Assembly: GCA_012103035.1 (NCBI GenBank)
Contig: JAAVLL010000001.1
Location: 2,206,501-2,270,500, forward strand
From: Brucella oryzae
GTDB lineage: Bacteria > Pseudomonadota > Alphaproteobacteria > Rhizobiales > Rhizobiaceae
Direction of reading: 5' to 3'
Length of the DNA: 64,000 nt
The notes under the pieces are model-generated. The model was not told the origin of the DNA, did no database searches, and worked only from the letters and a program-made list of their open reading frames with translations. Both the position numbers and the translations under genes were made by a program. Positions 9,358 to 20,148 of the stretch are shown here, piece by piece; position 1 is the stretch's first letter, and each line of letters begins with the position of its first letter.

Positions 9358-9400
9358 ACCGGAGCGGAGCGTACTTAAAGGTACGTGAGCACCGGAACGC
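9358..9400. repeat. Hairpin-forming intergenic sequence between soxA and soxG
   Basis: CCGGAGCGGAGCGTAC, TTAAAG and GTACGTGAGCACCGG form an imperfect stem-loop around a central GTACTTAAAGGTAC. It may adjust relative expression of soxG or be a dispersed repeat. No second copy was seen in this window. Confidence 0.4.
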
Positions 9401-9449
9401 AGACAAATTGCTTTTACAGCCCGGCATCACGAAGAATGCAGCTGTAGTG

Positions 9450-12447
9450 TTATCCGTTCAGTTTCTTTCCTTCGGGGTCATAGAAGACCATGCCCGAAAC
9501 AGTGGCCTCGTGTACGCTGCCATCAGGCATCGGCATATAAAGCGTTTCGCCCATACGATCCTTGCCGCCTGATACCACGGCCATGGCGATAGACCGGCCA
9601 AGCGCCTCGCTCCAATAGGATGAAGTGACATGGCCAAGCATGGTCATCGGCAGCGCCTGTTTTGGATCGGCGACAATCTGCGCGCCCTCCTCCAGCACCA
9701 GCTTTGGGTCCTTGGTCAGAAGCCCGACCAGATGCTTGCGGTCCTTTTCAGCATGTCGGGGCGCGACAGCGACCGCTTGCCGACGAAATCCGGCTTCTGC
9801 TTGCCGATCGCCCAGCCAAGGCTTGCATCGTCCGGTGTGAGCGTGCCGTCGGTATCCTGACCGACAATGATATAGCCCTTTTCAGCACGCAGAACGTGCA
9901 TGGTTTCGGTGCCGTAAGGCGTGATGTCATATTGCTGGCCCGCCTCATAAAGCGCCTTCCACAGCGCAAGACCATAGCGGACGGCACGTTGATCTCGAAG
10001 CCCAGCTTCGCCGGTGAAGCTCATGCGGAACAGACGCGCTGGCACGCCGAGGAACTTGCATTCCGCCACCGACATATGCGGGAAGGCTTCATCGGAAATA
10101 TCCAGACCTTCGACCATCGGCTCAATGAGCTTGCGCGCATTCGGACCGTTGATTGCAACAACTGCCCACTGTTCGGTGGTCGAGGTAAGCTGCACTTTCA
10201 GGTCCGGCCATTCGGTCTGGAGATAATCTTCCATCATGTTGAGAACACGCGCGGCACCGCCGGTCGTGGTCGTCACATGGAAGCGATCCTGCGTCAGACG
10301 ACCGACAACACCGTCATCGCGGATGAAGCCATCTTCACTAAGCAGCAGACCATAACGGCAGCGCCCGACGCCAAGTTTCGTCCATGGGTTGGTGTACATG
10401 CGGTTCATGAATTCCGCTGCATCCGGGCCGACCACTTCGATCTTGCCAAGCGTCGATGCGTCGAACATGCCGAGCGACTGGCGGGTTGCCTTGCATTCAC
10501 GCGCCACGGCCTGATGCATGTCTTCGCCGGTTTTCGGGAAGTACCATGCGCGACGCCACAGCGAGACCGGCTCGAAAGCCGCGCCATGCTGTTCGGCCCA
10601 GCTATCGATTGGCGTCTTTCGCGTCACATCGAACAGCTTGCCGCGATTGTAGCCGCAGAAGGCGCCAAAGGTCGTCGGCGTATAGGGCGGGCGGAACGTG
10701 GTAAGCCCCACCTGCGGCGTCGGGCGCTTGAGGGCATCGGCTGCTACAGCCAGACCGTTGATGTTCGAGGTTTTGCCCTGATCGGTCGCCATGCCATTGG
10801 TGGTATAACGCTTGACGTGCTCGATGGAATGGAAACCCTCGCGCACCGCCAGACGAATATCCTTGGCGGTCACATCGTTCTGGAAATCGATGAAAGCCTT
10901 GGCTTTACCCGGATCGCGATCCGTCGGCAATTCGCGACAGCTGACACCATCGCAGATGAAATCACCCGCAACCGCATATTCAGATGCCTTGGCTTTATGG
11001 CCTGCATCATTGGCTGCGGCAGCACCCGCTTCCGCACCCTCACGCAATGCGGCCTGCAAATCGAAATTGCCATTGCCTGCACCGGCACAGCGGCTTTCCT
11101 CAGTGCGTTCGCCCGGAAGATAGATCTGACGTGCCTCATCCCAGACGAGCGAGCCCTTTGTGTGCGAGAACAGGTGCACGCTCGGATTCCAGCCGCCAGA
11201 CATCAGCAGCACATCGCAGGCAATCGTGCGTGCGGCACCGACCGAACCATTGGAAACCGGATTAGCCCGCACGGACGACACGCGATGGCGTCCGCCGGTA
11301 TCCGTCACAGTCCAGCCGGTCAGCGTCTCGATGCCGAGCATCTTTGCTCGGTTGACGAGGCTGTCGGCAACGCTTGAACGCACATCGATGATGGCCGGAA
11401 CCTTGACGCCCGCCACGGCGAGATCGAAAGCGGCAAGCCATGCGCTGTCATGCGAGGTGACAACGACAGCCTGATTGCCGACCTTGACGCCATAGCGATT
11501 GAGATAGGTGCGTGCGCTCGATGCCAGCATCACGCCCGGACGGTCATTGCCGGCAAAGACCAGCGGCTTTTCAATCGCGCCCTGCGCCAGCACGACCTGC
11601 TTTGCGCGCACGCGCCACATGCGTTCACGCGGCGCATTGGATGGCGGGTTCGGCAGGTGATCGGTCAGGCGCTCACAAAGGCCCAGCATGTTCTGATGGT
11701 AATAGCCAATGGCCGTCGTGCGCGGCAAAAGCGTGACATTCGGATTGGCCTTGAGTGCAGCGATGGTCTCATTCAGCCAGTCCCAGCTTGCGCGACCATT
11801 GATGACCGGCTCCGGTTCCGACAGAAGCGAGCCGCCAAATTCGGCCTGTTCGTCAACGAGAATAACCTTCGCACCGCTCTTTGCGGCCTCTAAAGCTGCG
11901 GCAAGACCGGCAGGCCCGCCACCGGCAATCAGCACATCGCAATAGGCATAGCGGCTGGCATAGGTGTCCGGGTCCGGTTCGGATGGCGATTTTCCGAGGC
12001 CAGCAGCGCCACGGATGAAAGGCTCATAGACCTTGTTCCAGAAGCTCTTCGGCCACATGAAGGTCTTGTAGTAAAACCCGCCGAGAAGAACGGGAAGAAC
12101 GCGTCATTGATCGCGCCGACATCGTGCTTCAGCGACGGCCAATGGTTCTGGGTTTCAGCCTTCAGCCCGTCATAGAGTTCCAGCACCGTTGCGCGGGTGT
12201 TCGGCTCGAAACGGCCCGGCCCGCGTGAAACGCCCATCAGCGCATTCGGCTCTTCGGAACCGGCGGAAAGAATGCCGCGCGGGCGGTGATATTTGAACGA
12301 ACGACCGGCCAGATGCTCGCCATTGGCAAGCATGGCGGAAGCCAGCGTATCGCCCTCGAAACCGGAATAGGACTTGCCGTTGAAGGTGAACCGCACGGAC
12401 TTGGCCTTGTTGACACGGCCTTTGTTATGAATGCGCATATCGGTCAT
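9450..12447 (-). CDS. soxA: Sarcosine oxidase alpha subunit, several frameshifts
   Basis: This is the roughly 1000-residue alpha subunit of heterotetrameric sarcosine oxidase. The N-terminal segment (FNGKSYSGFEGDTLASAMLANG) is the family ferredoxin-like/cyanide-hydratase-type start. It is followed by a dinucleotide-binding fold (DVLIAGGGPAGLAAALEAAKSG) near residue 145 and a C-terminal GcvT-like tetrahydrofolate-binding half. Start ATG 12447 shares a base with the soxD stop (TAATG). A G is missing near 12090 and an A near 9711. A compensating extra G and lost base lie near 9980-10010, scrambling about ten residues (GEAGFEINVPSDYG expected). All are consistent with sequence error. A long ORF on the opposite strand (9662-11377) is only antisense. 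Confidence 0.88.
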
Positions 12448-12752
12448 TATTTCGTCTCCGCAGCCGGAGTTTCTGCCAAAGCAGGACGGGGTTCACCGGC
12501 CTTGTAGGTCACGACGAACTTGTCGCTCACCGTATCGCGCACCGCATTGAAGAAGCGACCGCAGCCATTGATATGCCGCCAGCGCTCATAATGGGTGCCG
12601 CGCGGATTGGAGCGCGTGAACAGGAAATCGCGCCATTCATCGTCGGAAAGCGTCGATGGGTCGGCTGGACGCGCGATATGCGCTTCGCCCGCATAGGCAA
12701 ATTCCAGTTCCGGGCGTTCCATCTCGCAATAAGGGCAACGGATAAGAAGCAT
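12447..12752 (-). CDS. soxD: Sarcosine oxidase delta subunit
   Basis: This intact 101-residue protein has the SoxD zinc-site pattern: CPYC at residues 6-9, then a histidine and a distal cysteine in RHINGCGRFFN. In the complex this small subunit binds a structural zinc. The RTHYERWRH-type middle region is typical of the family. Its stop overlaps the soxA start by one base (TAATG), showing tight translational coupling, and soxB lies 69 bp upstream across a dispersed palindromic repeat. No anomaly was found. Confidence 0.92.
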   Translation of the reverse strand: MLLIRCPYCEMERPELEFAYAGEAHIARPADPSTLSDDEWRDFLFTRSNPRGTHYERWRHINGCGRFFNAVRDTVSDKFVVTYKAGEPRPALAETPAAETK

Positions 12753-12775
12753 TTGTGTTTCTCTTATTTTTCAAC

Positions 12776-12819
12776 GCATTTCCGAACGGAAAACCGGTTT
12801 CCACTTTTCCTGGAAATGC
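12776..12819. repeat. Dispersed 44-bp palindromic element, copy A (soxB-soxD gap)
   Basis: The element runs GCATTTCC...AAAACCGGTTTCCACTTTT...GGAAATGC, with outer arms GCATTTCC/GGAAATGC and a central ACCGGTTTCCACTTTT core. The same layout recurs at 36144-36187, 38747-38791, 40674-40717 and 47297-47339. It abuts the soxB stop codon. Confidence 0.65.
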
Positions 12820-12821
12820 TT

Positions 12822-14073
12822 TTAGTGCGCAACAGCGGCGGCAGCGGCTTCGTCGATCAGGCGACCGGTGGTGAAGCGTTCAAGCGTGAAGGGTGCGTTG
12901 ATCCAGTGCGGCTCGTCGCGCGCGATCGTGTGGGCGAAGACATGCGCCGAACCCGGCGTCGCCTTGAAGCCGCCCGTACCCCAGCCGCAATTGACAAACA
13001 GGCCCGGAACCGGCGTCTTGCCGATGATCGGCGAACGATCCGGCGTGACATCAACGATGCCGCCCCATTTGCGCAGCATCCGCATACGGGTGAAGATCGG
13101 GAAGACCTCGCAGATGGCCGCAAGCGTGTGCTCAATCAACGGCAGGCCGCCGCGCTGGCTGTAGGACACATATTGGTCGGTACCCGAACCGATCACCGCT
13201 TCGCCCTTGTCGGACTGGCTGATATAGGCATGGACCGTGTTGGACATGACCACGCAGGGGAAGATCGGCTTGACCGGCTCGGACACCAGCGCCTGCAGCG
13301 GGAAGCTTTCAAGCGGCATACGCACGCCTGCCGTATCCATGACAATCGATGTGCTGCCAGCAGCGGAAACCGCCACTTTCTTCGCCTTGATGAAACCGCG
13401 TGGCGTATCAACGCCGGTCACGCGACCCGATGCGTCACGACGAATGGCCGTGACCGGGCAATTCTGGATGATATCAACGCCGCGCTCCGTCGCACCGCGC
13501 ATAGCCCCATGCAACCGCATCGTGGCGGGCCACGCCGCCGCGCCGCTGCAAGGTGGCGCCGACAACCGGATAACGCGCATTGGCTGAAATATCGAGCGGC
13601 GGGCAATATTCCTTCGCCTGCTCCCTGGTCAGCCATTCATTGTCGATGCCGTTGAGGCGGTTGGCATGGATGTGACGCTTGAAGCTCTGCACATCATGCA
13701 CCGTATGCGCCAGCATCATCACGCCGCGCTGCGAGAACATGACATTGTAGTTGAGGTCCTGGCTGAGACCTTCCCACAGCTTCATCGCATGTTCGTAAAG
13801 ATGCGCGCTCTCATCATAGAGGTAGTTGGAGCGGATAATCGTGGTGTTGCGCCCGGTATTGCCGCCGCCAAGCCAGCCTTTTTCGATGACGGCAACATTG
13901 GTGATGCCATGTTCCTTGGCCAGATAATAGGCGGCACCCAGGCCATGCCCGCCCGCGCCGACGATAATCACATCATATTCGGCCTTGGGTTCGGCATTCG
14001 GCCATTGCGGCTTCCAGTTCTTGTTGCCGGAAAGCGCATTTTTAATAATAGAAGCTGCAGAAAAATGGGACAT
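12822..14073 (-). CDS. soxB: Sarcosine oxidase beta subunit, one frameshift
   Basis: This is the catalytic FAD-binding beta subunit, which oxidises sarcosine at the covalent flavin. A Rossmann motif ([19 protein letters not shown]) occurs near residue 30, followed by [21 protein letters not shown]. The C-terminal half has [23 protein letters not shown] two-base loss (CGCGCG to CGCG) near 13500 separates the frames. Restored, the protein is about 417 residues, as expected. ATG 14073 starts [15 protein letters not shown]. This is the first gene of soxBDAG, divergent from the dehydrogenase at 14400. Confidence 0.9.
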
Positions 14074-14399
14074 GAACAACCACCAGTTTCGCGACCGCAA
14101 GCGCCCTGACGACACAAGCGAAGCCTTTGATGATATTTCTATTGTTTCCGTTTCAAACCCGACAGCAGGCTTGCGTCAAAAGACGCCACAAATACGACAT
14201 GCCCACCATTTCGCGACATCTCGTCCGTTCCATGCAATTGTGCCCGCGCCTGCAACCGGACGATAAAGCAGTTTCAAAATCGCCCCTGTAAAATAGGACA
14301 ACATTATTGTCCTTTTCTCTTTCTTTTATTGCGCAAAGGTCTAGGCATTCTTTCGTAAAATCGCGCCCAAAATAAAAGAAACGCAAGAAAGGTGATTCC
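14074..14399. other. Divergent intergenic region between soxB and the glutamate-type dehydrogenase
   Basis: The stretch should carry the two divergent promoters. I see AT-rich runs such as TTTTCTCTTTCTTTTATTGCG near 14310-14330 but no convincing operator or gene. Confidence 0.4.
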
Positions 14400-15664
14400 G
14401 TGACTAAGGAGAATCTACTCGAAAGCGCACTCGTTCGTCTGGACGAAGCGGCAAGCCACATCAACATCGATGCGGATGTCATCGAGAAGCTGAAATATGC
14501 GCGTGAGACCATGAAAGTGCGTCTGATGATTCGCATGGATGACGGCTCGCGAAAATCCTTTCTTGCATGGCGTTGCCGTTATGACGATACGCGCGGCCCG
14601 ACGAAGGGCGGCATCCGCTATCATCCGGAATCGACTGCGGAAGAAGTTGAAACGCTGGCCTTCTGGATGACGTTCAAATGCGCAGTGATGAACCTGCCTT
14701 ATGGCGGCGGAAAGGGTGCTATCCAGGTCGACCCACGCCAGCTTTCCAAGGCTGAACTGGAACGCCTTTCGCGTGCCTACATTCAGGCTTTCTCCGGCAT
14801 TATCGGACCGGATCGCGACATTCCGGCACCGGATGTCTACACCAATTCCATGATCATGGGCTGGATGGCAGACGAATATTCCCAGATCGTCGGACAGTCC
14901 TCGCCTGCCGTCATCACCGGCAAGCCGCTGGCGCTGGGCGGTTCGCTCGGACGCAATGATGCCACGGCACGCGGCGGCTTTTATCTGGTGCGCCATCTGT
15001 CGCACGATCTGGGCCTTGCTTCGCAGCTTCGCGTCACGGTTCAAGGCTTCGGCAATGCAGGTCAGTTCATGGCCAGGCTGATGGCAAGCGACGGTCACAA
15101 GATCGTTGCCGTATCGGATTCGTCCGGCGCTGTTTATTGCGCCAACGGCCTTAATCTGGACGCGCTTGTGGAAGCGAAAGCACAGAACAAGTCGGTTGTT
15201 TCAACCGCTGGCAAAACGGTCATGAAGCGATCACGCCGGACGAGCTGGTTGCAGCCGATTGCGATGTTCTCGTGCCAAGCGCCATGGAAAACATGATCCA
15301 TGCAGACAACGCCGCATCCATCAAGGCCAAGCTGATTGTCGAACTTGCGAATGGTCCTGTCACACCGGAAGCCGACAAGATCCTGCAGGAAAACGGCGTC
15401 GTCGTGCTGCCGGACATTCTGGCCAATGCCGGCGGCGTGACGGTTTCCTACTTCGAGTGGGTGCAGAACCGCCAGGGCTATTACTGGACGCTTGAAGAAA
15501 TTCATGAGCGCCTGAAAACCATTATGGAACGCGAGGGCCGTGCGATCTGGAACCATGCCAAGCAGCATAATGTAACGCTCCGCTCGGCAGCTTATGTTCA
15601 TGCGCTGCAGCGTCTTGCACAGGCCATTGAAGCACACGGCACGCAAAACGATTTTGCTGCCTGA
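14400..15664 (+). CDS. Glu/Leu/Phe/Val dehydrogenase family protein (probable glutamate dehydrogenase), one frameshift
   Basis: This enzyme catalyses reversible oxidative deamination of an amino acid, most likely glutamate, with NAD(P). The catalytic-lysine region [16 protein letters not shown], the [13 protein letters not shown] loop and the Rossmann motif [10 protein letters not shown] are visible. Translation starts at GTG 14400. One A is missing near 15211 ([14 protein letters not shown] restored), then the frame ends at 15664, giving about 421 residues, normal for this class. It is followed by a 10-bp stem hairpin. Its divergence from sarcosine oxidase suggests shared nitrogen catabolism, but glutamate versus leucine specificity cannot be settled by eye. 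Confidence 0.82.
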
Positions 15665-15681
15665 TCCAGCCTTCTGACATT

Positions 15682-15713
15682 ACCCCTCCTGCCAGCCTTC
15701 TGTCAGGAGGGGT
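15682..15713 (+). terminator. Terminator-like hairpin after the dehydrogenase
   Basis: ACCCCTCCTG (15682-15691) and CAGGAGGGGT (15704-15713) form a perfect 10-bp stem with a 12-nt loop, 18 bp after the stop codon. There is no clear T tract, so it may instead protect the 3' end. Confidence 0.55.
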
Positions 15714-15783
15714 GTCGAACGGCGGTTTCCTTTTCCCGCCTGCGCTATAGTTTACCTTCACAAGGGAAAACCAGCGCGATGGG

Positions 15784-16715
15784 ATGAAGAGCATGTCGTA
15801 CGGAAATCTATTCAAGGGAAGTGCTGTCGCACTTGCCCTCTTTGCGGGCGCAATTCAATTTTCCAGCCTAGCGCAGGCACAGGTCGTCGTGTCTTCCAAG
15901 ATCGACACCGAAGGCGGTGTTCTCGGCAACATCATTCTGGCCATTCTCAATGCCAATGGTATCAAGACCACGGATCGCATCCAGCTCGGCGCGACGCCGG
16001 TCGTTCGCAAGGCGATCACCGCCGGCGAAATCGACATCTATCCCGAATATACGGGCAATGCCGCCTTCTTCTTCAACAAGGCGGACGATCCGCTCTGGAA
16101 AGACCCCGCCAAGGCATTTGAGACGGCAAAACAGCTCGACTACGATGCCAACAAGATCGTCTGGCTGACGCCCTCCCCGCGAACAACACCTGGGGAATTG
16201 CCATCCGCAAGGATGTCGCCGATGAAAACAAGCTTACGAACCTGAGCGAGTTCGGAAAATACATTTCGGGAGGCGGAAAGGTCATTCTGGCGGCATCGTC
16301 GGAATTCGTAAATTCGGCGGCGGCCCTGCCTGCCTTTCAGACTGCCTATGGCTTCACCCTGAAACCCGACCAGCTCATCACGCTTTCAGGTGGCGACACT
16401 GCAGCGACTATCGCTGCTGCGGCCAACCAGACCAATGGCGCCAATGCGGCTATGGTTTACGGCACCGATGGCGGCATCGCCCCTTCAGGGCTCGTCGTGC
16501 TCGATGACGACAAGCATGTACAGCCCGTCTACCAGCCAGCCCCGATCATCCGTGAGGAGGTTTTGAAGAAGAACCCGAAAATCGAAGAGCTGCTGAAGCC
16601 GGTTTTCGAAAAGCTTGATCTCACAACCCTTCAGGAACTCAACGGTCGCGTGCAGCTTGGCGGTGAACCGGCCAAGGCGGTCGCCGAGGATTTTCTGAAG
16701 ACCAACGGTTTTTGA
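15784..16715 (+). CDS. Osmoprotectant ABC transporter substrate-binding protein (OsmX/YehZ-like), one frameshift
   Basis: This is a periplasmic binding protein for betaine-like compatible solutes. A signal peptide (AVALALFAGAIQFSSLAQAQ) precedes the mature chain, which has VVSSKIDTEGGVLGNIILAILNANGI, GEIDIYPEYTGNAAFFF and a C-terminal EDFLKTNGF, all typical of the OpuAC/YehZ group. ATG 15784 is used, with ATG 15793 an alternative. One base is missing near 16181 (LTPSPANNTWGIAIRKD restored), giving about 310 residues. It heads a four-gene importer: binding protein, permease, ATPase, permease. Confidence 0.85.
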
Positions 16716-16745
16716 AATAGAGCGGGTAGCGGATATTTGCCGGGC

Positions 16746-17938
16746 ATGCATGCAACACACCAGACGATCCAGGCAAATGGCGCGAAGAGCTTGTTTGCAT
16801 ATATCGACAAGCTTGGATTGGTCATTGCAGCAATCGGCTTATCGGGATTGCTCTTGCCATTCGCAACCTTTCGGGCAAACCGCATCGTTCAAGGCGAGCC
16901 TCGTTATCTTTTGATGCTCTACCGACCGAACTGGCGCTATCGCTTGCGGCTATCCTAGCAGCAGGGCTGCTGATCGGCCTTGTCCTTAACCGCAGCTTGT
17001 TGCGGCTTCTGGCAGCTCTGTTCTGTCTCGCATCCGTCATGGTGGCAATCGGACTGGCCGCGTCCTACCTGTCGCCTGAAGGAAACAATTATGCCCGAAT
17101 CTCTCCAGCTTCCGGCTTCTGGCTTCTGTTCTTCGCGAGCGCTCTTTATGTCGCCGATGGTCTGGTCCGGCTGCGCGCCGGTCCGCTTTACGCGTCGGAC
17201 TGCTGGTAATTGCCGGATTGCTCCTTGCTGCGCTGCTTTCTTCAGGGCTGTGGGACAGCATTTCATTCATGAAGGAATATCGAAGCCGCGCGGACAGCTT
17301 CTGGAACGAAGCGGAACGGCATATTGCCCTGGCATTAGGGTCACTTGCAGCGGCTGCGGCAGTGGGCATTCCGCTTGGGCTTGTCAGCCATCGTGTGCCG
17401 AAACTGCGCGTTTTCATATTAAACAGCCTCAACATCGTGCAGACTATTCCGTCAATGGCGCTGTTCGGCATTTTGATTGCACCGCTCGGCTGGCTTGCCA
17501 CACAGTTTCCCTGGGCAAGCGCCCTCGGTATTCACGGTATCGGTGCTGCACCGGCATTCGTTGCGCTTTTCTCTATTCGCTGCTACCGATCGTGGCAAAT
17601 ACCGTAGCCGGGCTGGCGCAGGTTCCCGAACCGGTGACGGATGCAGCCCGGGGCATGGGCATGACCCGCCTGCAGCGTCTCTTCAAGACAGAATTTCCGC
17701 TGGCTTTCCCGGTTATTCTCACCGGCATACGGATCGTCATGGTGCAAAATATCGGCCTGACGACCATTGCTGCACTGATTGGCGGCGGTGGCTTCGGGAC
17801 TTTTGTTTTCAGGGTATCGGGCAGACGGCGATGGATCTTGTATTGCTGGGCGCCCTGCCAACCGTTCTCCTCGCCTTCGGTGCGGCCGTCATTCTCGATG
17901 CGGCGATAGAAATCACCGAGAAAGGCAAAACCTTATGA
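16746..17938 (+). CDS. Osmoprotectant ABC transporter permease (YehY-like, extended N-terminus), four frameshifts
   Basis: This is an inner-membrane subunit of the compatible-solute importer. The C-terminal half is a standard OpuBB-type permease (NSLNIVQTIPSMALFGILIAPLGW and [31 protein letters not shown]). About 170 extra residues with several hydrophobic segments precede it, as in YehY. Frames change near 16900, 17195, 17573 (one C lost) and 17812 (one T lost), each consistent with a one-base deletion. About 398 residues are restored. The stop overlaps the ATPase start (ATGA). Four lesions in one gene look severe but match the error density of the whole window. Confidence 0.75.
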
Positions 17939-18873
17939 TCGAGTTCGACCATATCACAAAGCGCTATAATGGGCGCGCAGCTGTCGATGCGGTGAGTTTT
18001 GCCATCGAACCTCACAGTATTGCTGCAATCGTTGGAACATCGGGTTCAGGCAAGACGACCTTGCTGCGAATGGTCAACCGGCTGGTCGAGCCGACCGACG
18101 GAGAAATCCGCATCGATGGTCAAAGCATCCTGAACGAACCGGCGCATGGGCTGCGACGGCGAATTGGTTATGTCATTCAGCAGAACGGGCTGTTTCCGCA
18201 TCGCACTGTCGCAGAAAATATCGCGACGGTGCCTCTCCTGCTCGGCTGGCAAAAACAGCGCATCGATATCCGCGTCGATGAACTGCTTGACCTGTTTCAA
18301 ATGGAACCAGCGGACTTTCGCGACCGTTATCCGCACGAACTTTCCGGAGGGCAACAGCAACGCGTCGGTGTGGCACGCGCACTCGCTGCAGGGCCGAACA
18401 TTCTCCTGATGGATGAGCCGTTCGGAGCGCTCGATCCGGTTATCCGGGCCAAGGCGCAGGAAGACCTGAAATCGATCCAGAAGCGGCTCGGTACGACCAT
18501 ACTCCTTGTCACGCACGATATGGAGGAAGCGATATCGCTGGGTGACCGTATCGCCGTCATGGATGATGGAAATCTGCTGCAATATGGTCCGCCGGCCGAA
18601 ATTCTTGCTCATCCGGCAACCGAATTCGTCGAGCGTCTTGTCGGAACGGGCGAGCGCCCCTTCCGCCTCCTGTCCCTCATGGATCTGAAAACGGTGCTTC
18701 AGCCCGGTGACGCAAGTGGCGACCCATTACCCGTAACAGCGTCGCAACGTGACGCACTTGCAGAACTCTTATGGTCAGGGCGAAAAGCGCTTCCCGTTCT
18801 TGACCATGACGGGAGACCACTTGGGCAAGTCACTCTGGACAGACTTCTGTATCAGGCAGAGCGTCCGGAATGA
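17935..18873 (+). CDS. Osmoprotectant ABC transporter ATP-binding protein (OsmV/YehX/ProV-like)
   Basis: This intact 312-residue ATPase couples ATP hydrolysis to compatible-solute uptake. Walker A is GTSGSGKTT (residues 35-43), Q-loop VIQQNGLFPH, signature ELSGGQQQRVGVARAL and Walker B ILLMDEPFGALD. The C-terminal 60 residues (SGRKALPVLDHDGRPLGQVTLDRLL) look like half of a CBS module, as in OpuA/ProV proteins, where CBS domains sense ionic strength. It overlaps both neighbours by 4 bp (ATGA), so the importer is translationally coupled. Confidence 0.9.
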   Translation: MIEFDHITKRYNGRAAVDAVSFAIEPHSIAAIVGTSGSGKTTLLRMVNRLVEPTDGEIRIDGQSILNEPAHGLRRRIGYVIQQNGLFPHRTVAENIATVPLLLGWQKQRIDIRVDELLDLFQMEPADFRDRYPHELSGGQQQRVGVARALAAGPNILLMDEPFGALDPVIRAKAQEDLKSIQKRLGTTILLVTHDMEEAISLGDRIAVMDDGNLLQYGPPAEILAHPATEFVERLVGTGERPFRLLSLMDLKTVLQPGDASGDPLPVTASQRDALAELLWSGRKALPVLDHDGRPLGQVTLDRLLYQAERPE

Positions 18874-19612
18874 GATTGTTCTTGTCCCTTGTTCCGCGCG
18901 CGCTGCTTCTGGGCGTATTGCTGTTATTTCTGTTGCGGCCTCATCTTTTCGAGCCCTTGTTTCGACCGCTCGTCGATGAAGGCGTCCCGGTCATTTATGA
19001 TCGCGCCAGCTTCGTGACATTGACCTTGCAGCATCTCGGACTGGTTGGTCTCGCAACACTTGCGTCCACGATGGTTGCCGTCTCGATGGCGATCTTTGTC
19101 ACCAGAAAGCAGGGTGCAGAATTTCTGCCGCTGTCACGCAGCCTCGTGAATATCGGCCAGACCTTTCCCCGGTCGCGGTGCTGGCGCTCGCAGTGCCAGT
19201 CTTCGGTTTCGGAGACAAGCCTACCTTGATCGCCCTCTTCCTCTATGGTCTGCTCCCGATTTTTGAGAATACGTTGACGGGACTGACGACGCTCCCGGCC
19301 CCGTCATCGAAGCGGCGCGCGGCATGGGGATGACCAGCGCGCAACGGCTCGTCAAAGTCGAAGTTCCGCTCGCCATGCCGGTCATTCTGGCAGGTATCAG
19401 ACTTTCCGCCGTGATTGGCCTTGCAACGGCTACCATCGGCTCAACCGTCGCCGCCAGAACGCTCGGCGAGGTCATCATAGCGGGGCTCATTTCCAACAAT
19501 CTTGCTTTCGTCCTGCAAGGGGCTCGTTGTTGCGGCGCTCGCTATACTCATCTTTGACGGGTTTCAAGCATTTGAGCATTATCTCATGAAACGTTCCGGA
19601 AGAGCTATCTGA
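18870..19612 (+). CDS. Osmoprotectant ABC transporter permease (OsmW/YehW-like), three frameshifts
   Basis: This is the second, shorter permease of the importer, with the docking motif [29 protein letters not shown] and the typical [13 protein letters not shown] segment. Lesions lie near 19166 (CCCC read short, [16 protein letters not shown] restored), 19298 (one base lost) and 19521 (one extra G or two lost). The restored end is ...[13 protein letters not shown] with stop 19610-19612, about 248 residues. Start ATG 18870 overlaps the ATPase stop by 4 bp. It completes the SBP-permease-ATPase-permease order of the OsmU class. Confidence 0.78.
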
Positions 19613-19685
19613 AAGCATCAGACCTCTTTGAAAGGCGCCCCGGCATTCCTATATCCTTGCAAATGACCAGCCAGCGAGGAACGGG

Positions 19686-20135
19686 ATGAACATCGGGCAG
19701 ACAGCCGCATCATCTGGCATATCGGCGAAGATGATCCGCCATTATGAGACAATCGGACTTATCGAAGCTGCCGAAAGAACTGTTTCGGGCTATCGCGTCT
19801 ATACGCAGAAAGATGTCGAGACCCTGCGTTTCATCCGTCGCAGCCGCGATCTCGGTTTTCAGGTCGAACAAATCAAGGAATTGCTGGCGCTCTGGCGCGA
19901 TCGCAACCGTGCATCCGCTGACGTCAAGAAAGTGGCCCTCGGTCATGTCGAGGAACTTGAAGCCAAGATGCGCCAGTTGCAGGAAATGGCCGATACGCTG
20001 CGCCATCTGGCCAGGAATTGTCATGGTGATAATCGCCCTGACTGCCCGATCATTCATCAGCTTGCCGAAAGCAACGACGAAAGCCGTAAACGTCCCGCGT
20101 CTCGCAAAGGCGCGCTGCTGCACAGTAAAATCTAA
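19686..20135 (+). CDS. hmrR: MerR-family copper-responsive regulator (HmrR/CueR type)
   Basis: This intact 149-residue regulator has an N-terminal MerR winged helix (MNIGQTAASSGISAKMIRHYETIGLI), a dimerisation helix and the C-terminal NCHGDNRPDCPII loop. Its two cysteines spaced by seven residues are the Cu(I)/Ag(I) ligand pair of CueR and HmrR. Such proteins activate copper ATPase genes by untwisting promoters with long spacers. No copper efflux gene lies beside it here: upstream is the osmoprotectant importer and downstream, convergent, is gcd. It therefore appears to act at a distant target. Confidence 0.87.
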   Translation: MNIGQTAASSGISAKMIRHYETIGLIEAAERTVSGYRVYTQKDVETLRFIRRSRDLGFQVEQIKELLALWRDRNRASADVKKVALGHVEELEAKMRQLQEMADTLRHLARNCHGDNRPDCPIIHQLAESNDESRKRPASRKGALLHSKI

Positions 20136-20148
20136 AATTGTCACACAA

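Noticed and set aside
9662..11377. 571-codon plus-strand open frame inside soxA
   Set aside because: It is a GC-rich shadow of the sarcosine oxidase alpha gene, with arginine/histidine-rich composition and no domain.
16746..19612. Interpretation of the osmoprotectant permeases as decayed pseudog​enes
   Set aside because: Lesion density equals that of housekeeping genes in the same window, and all conserved motifs survive, so sequence error is the simpler reading.
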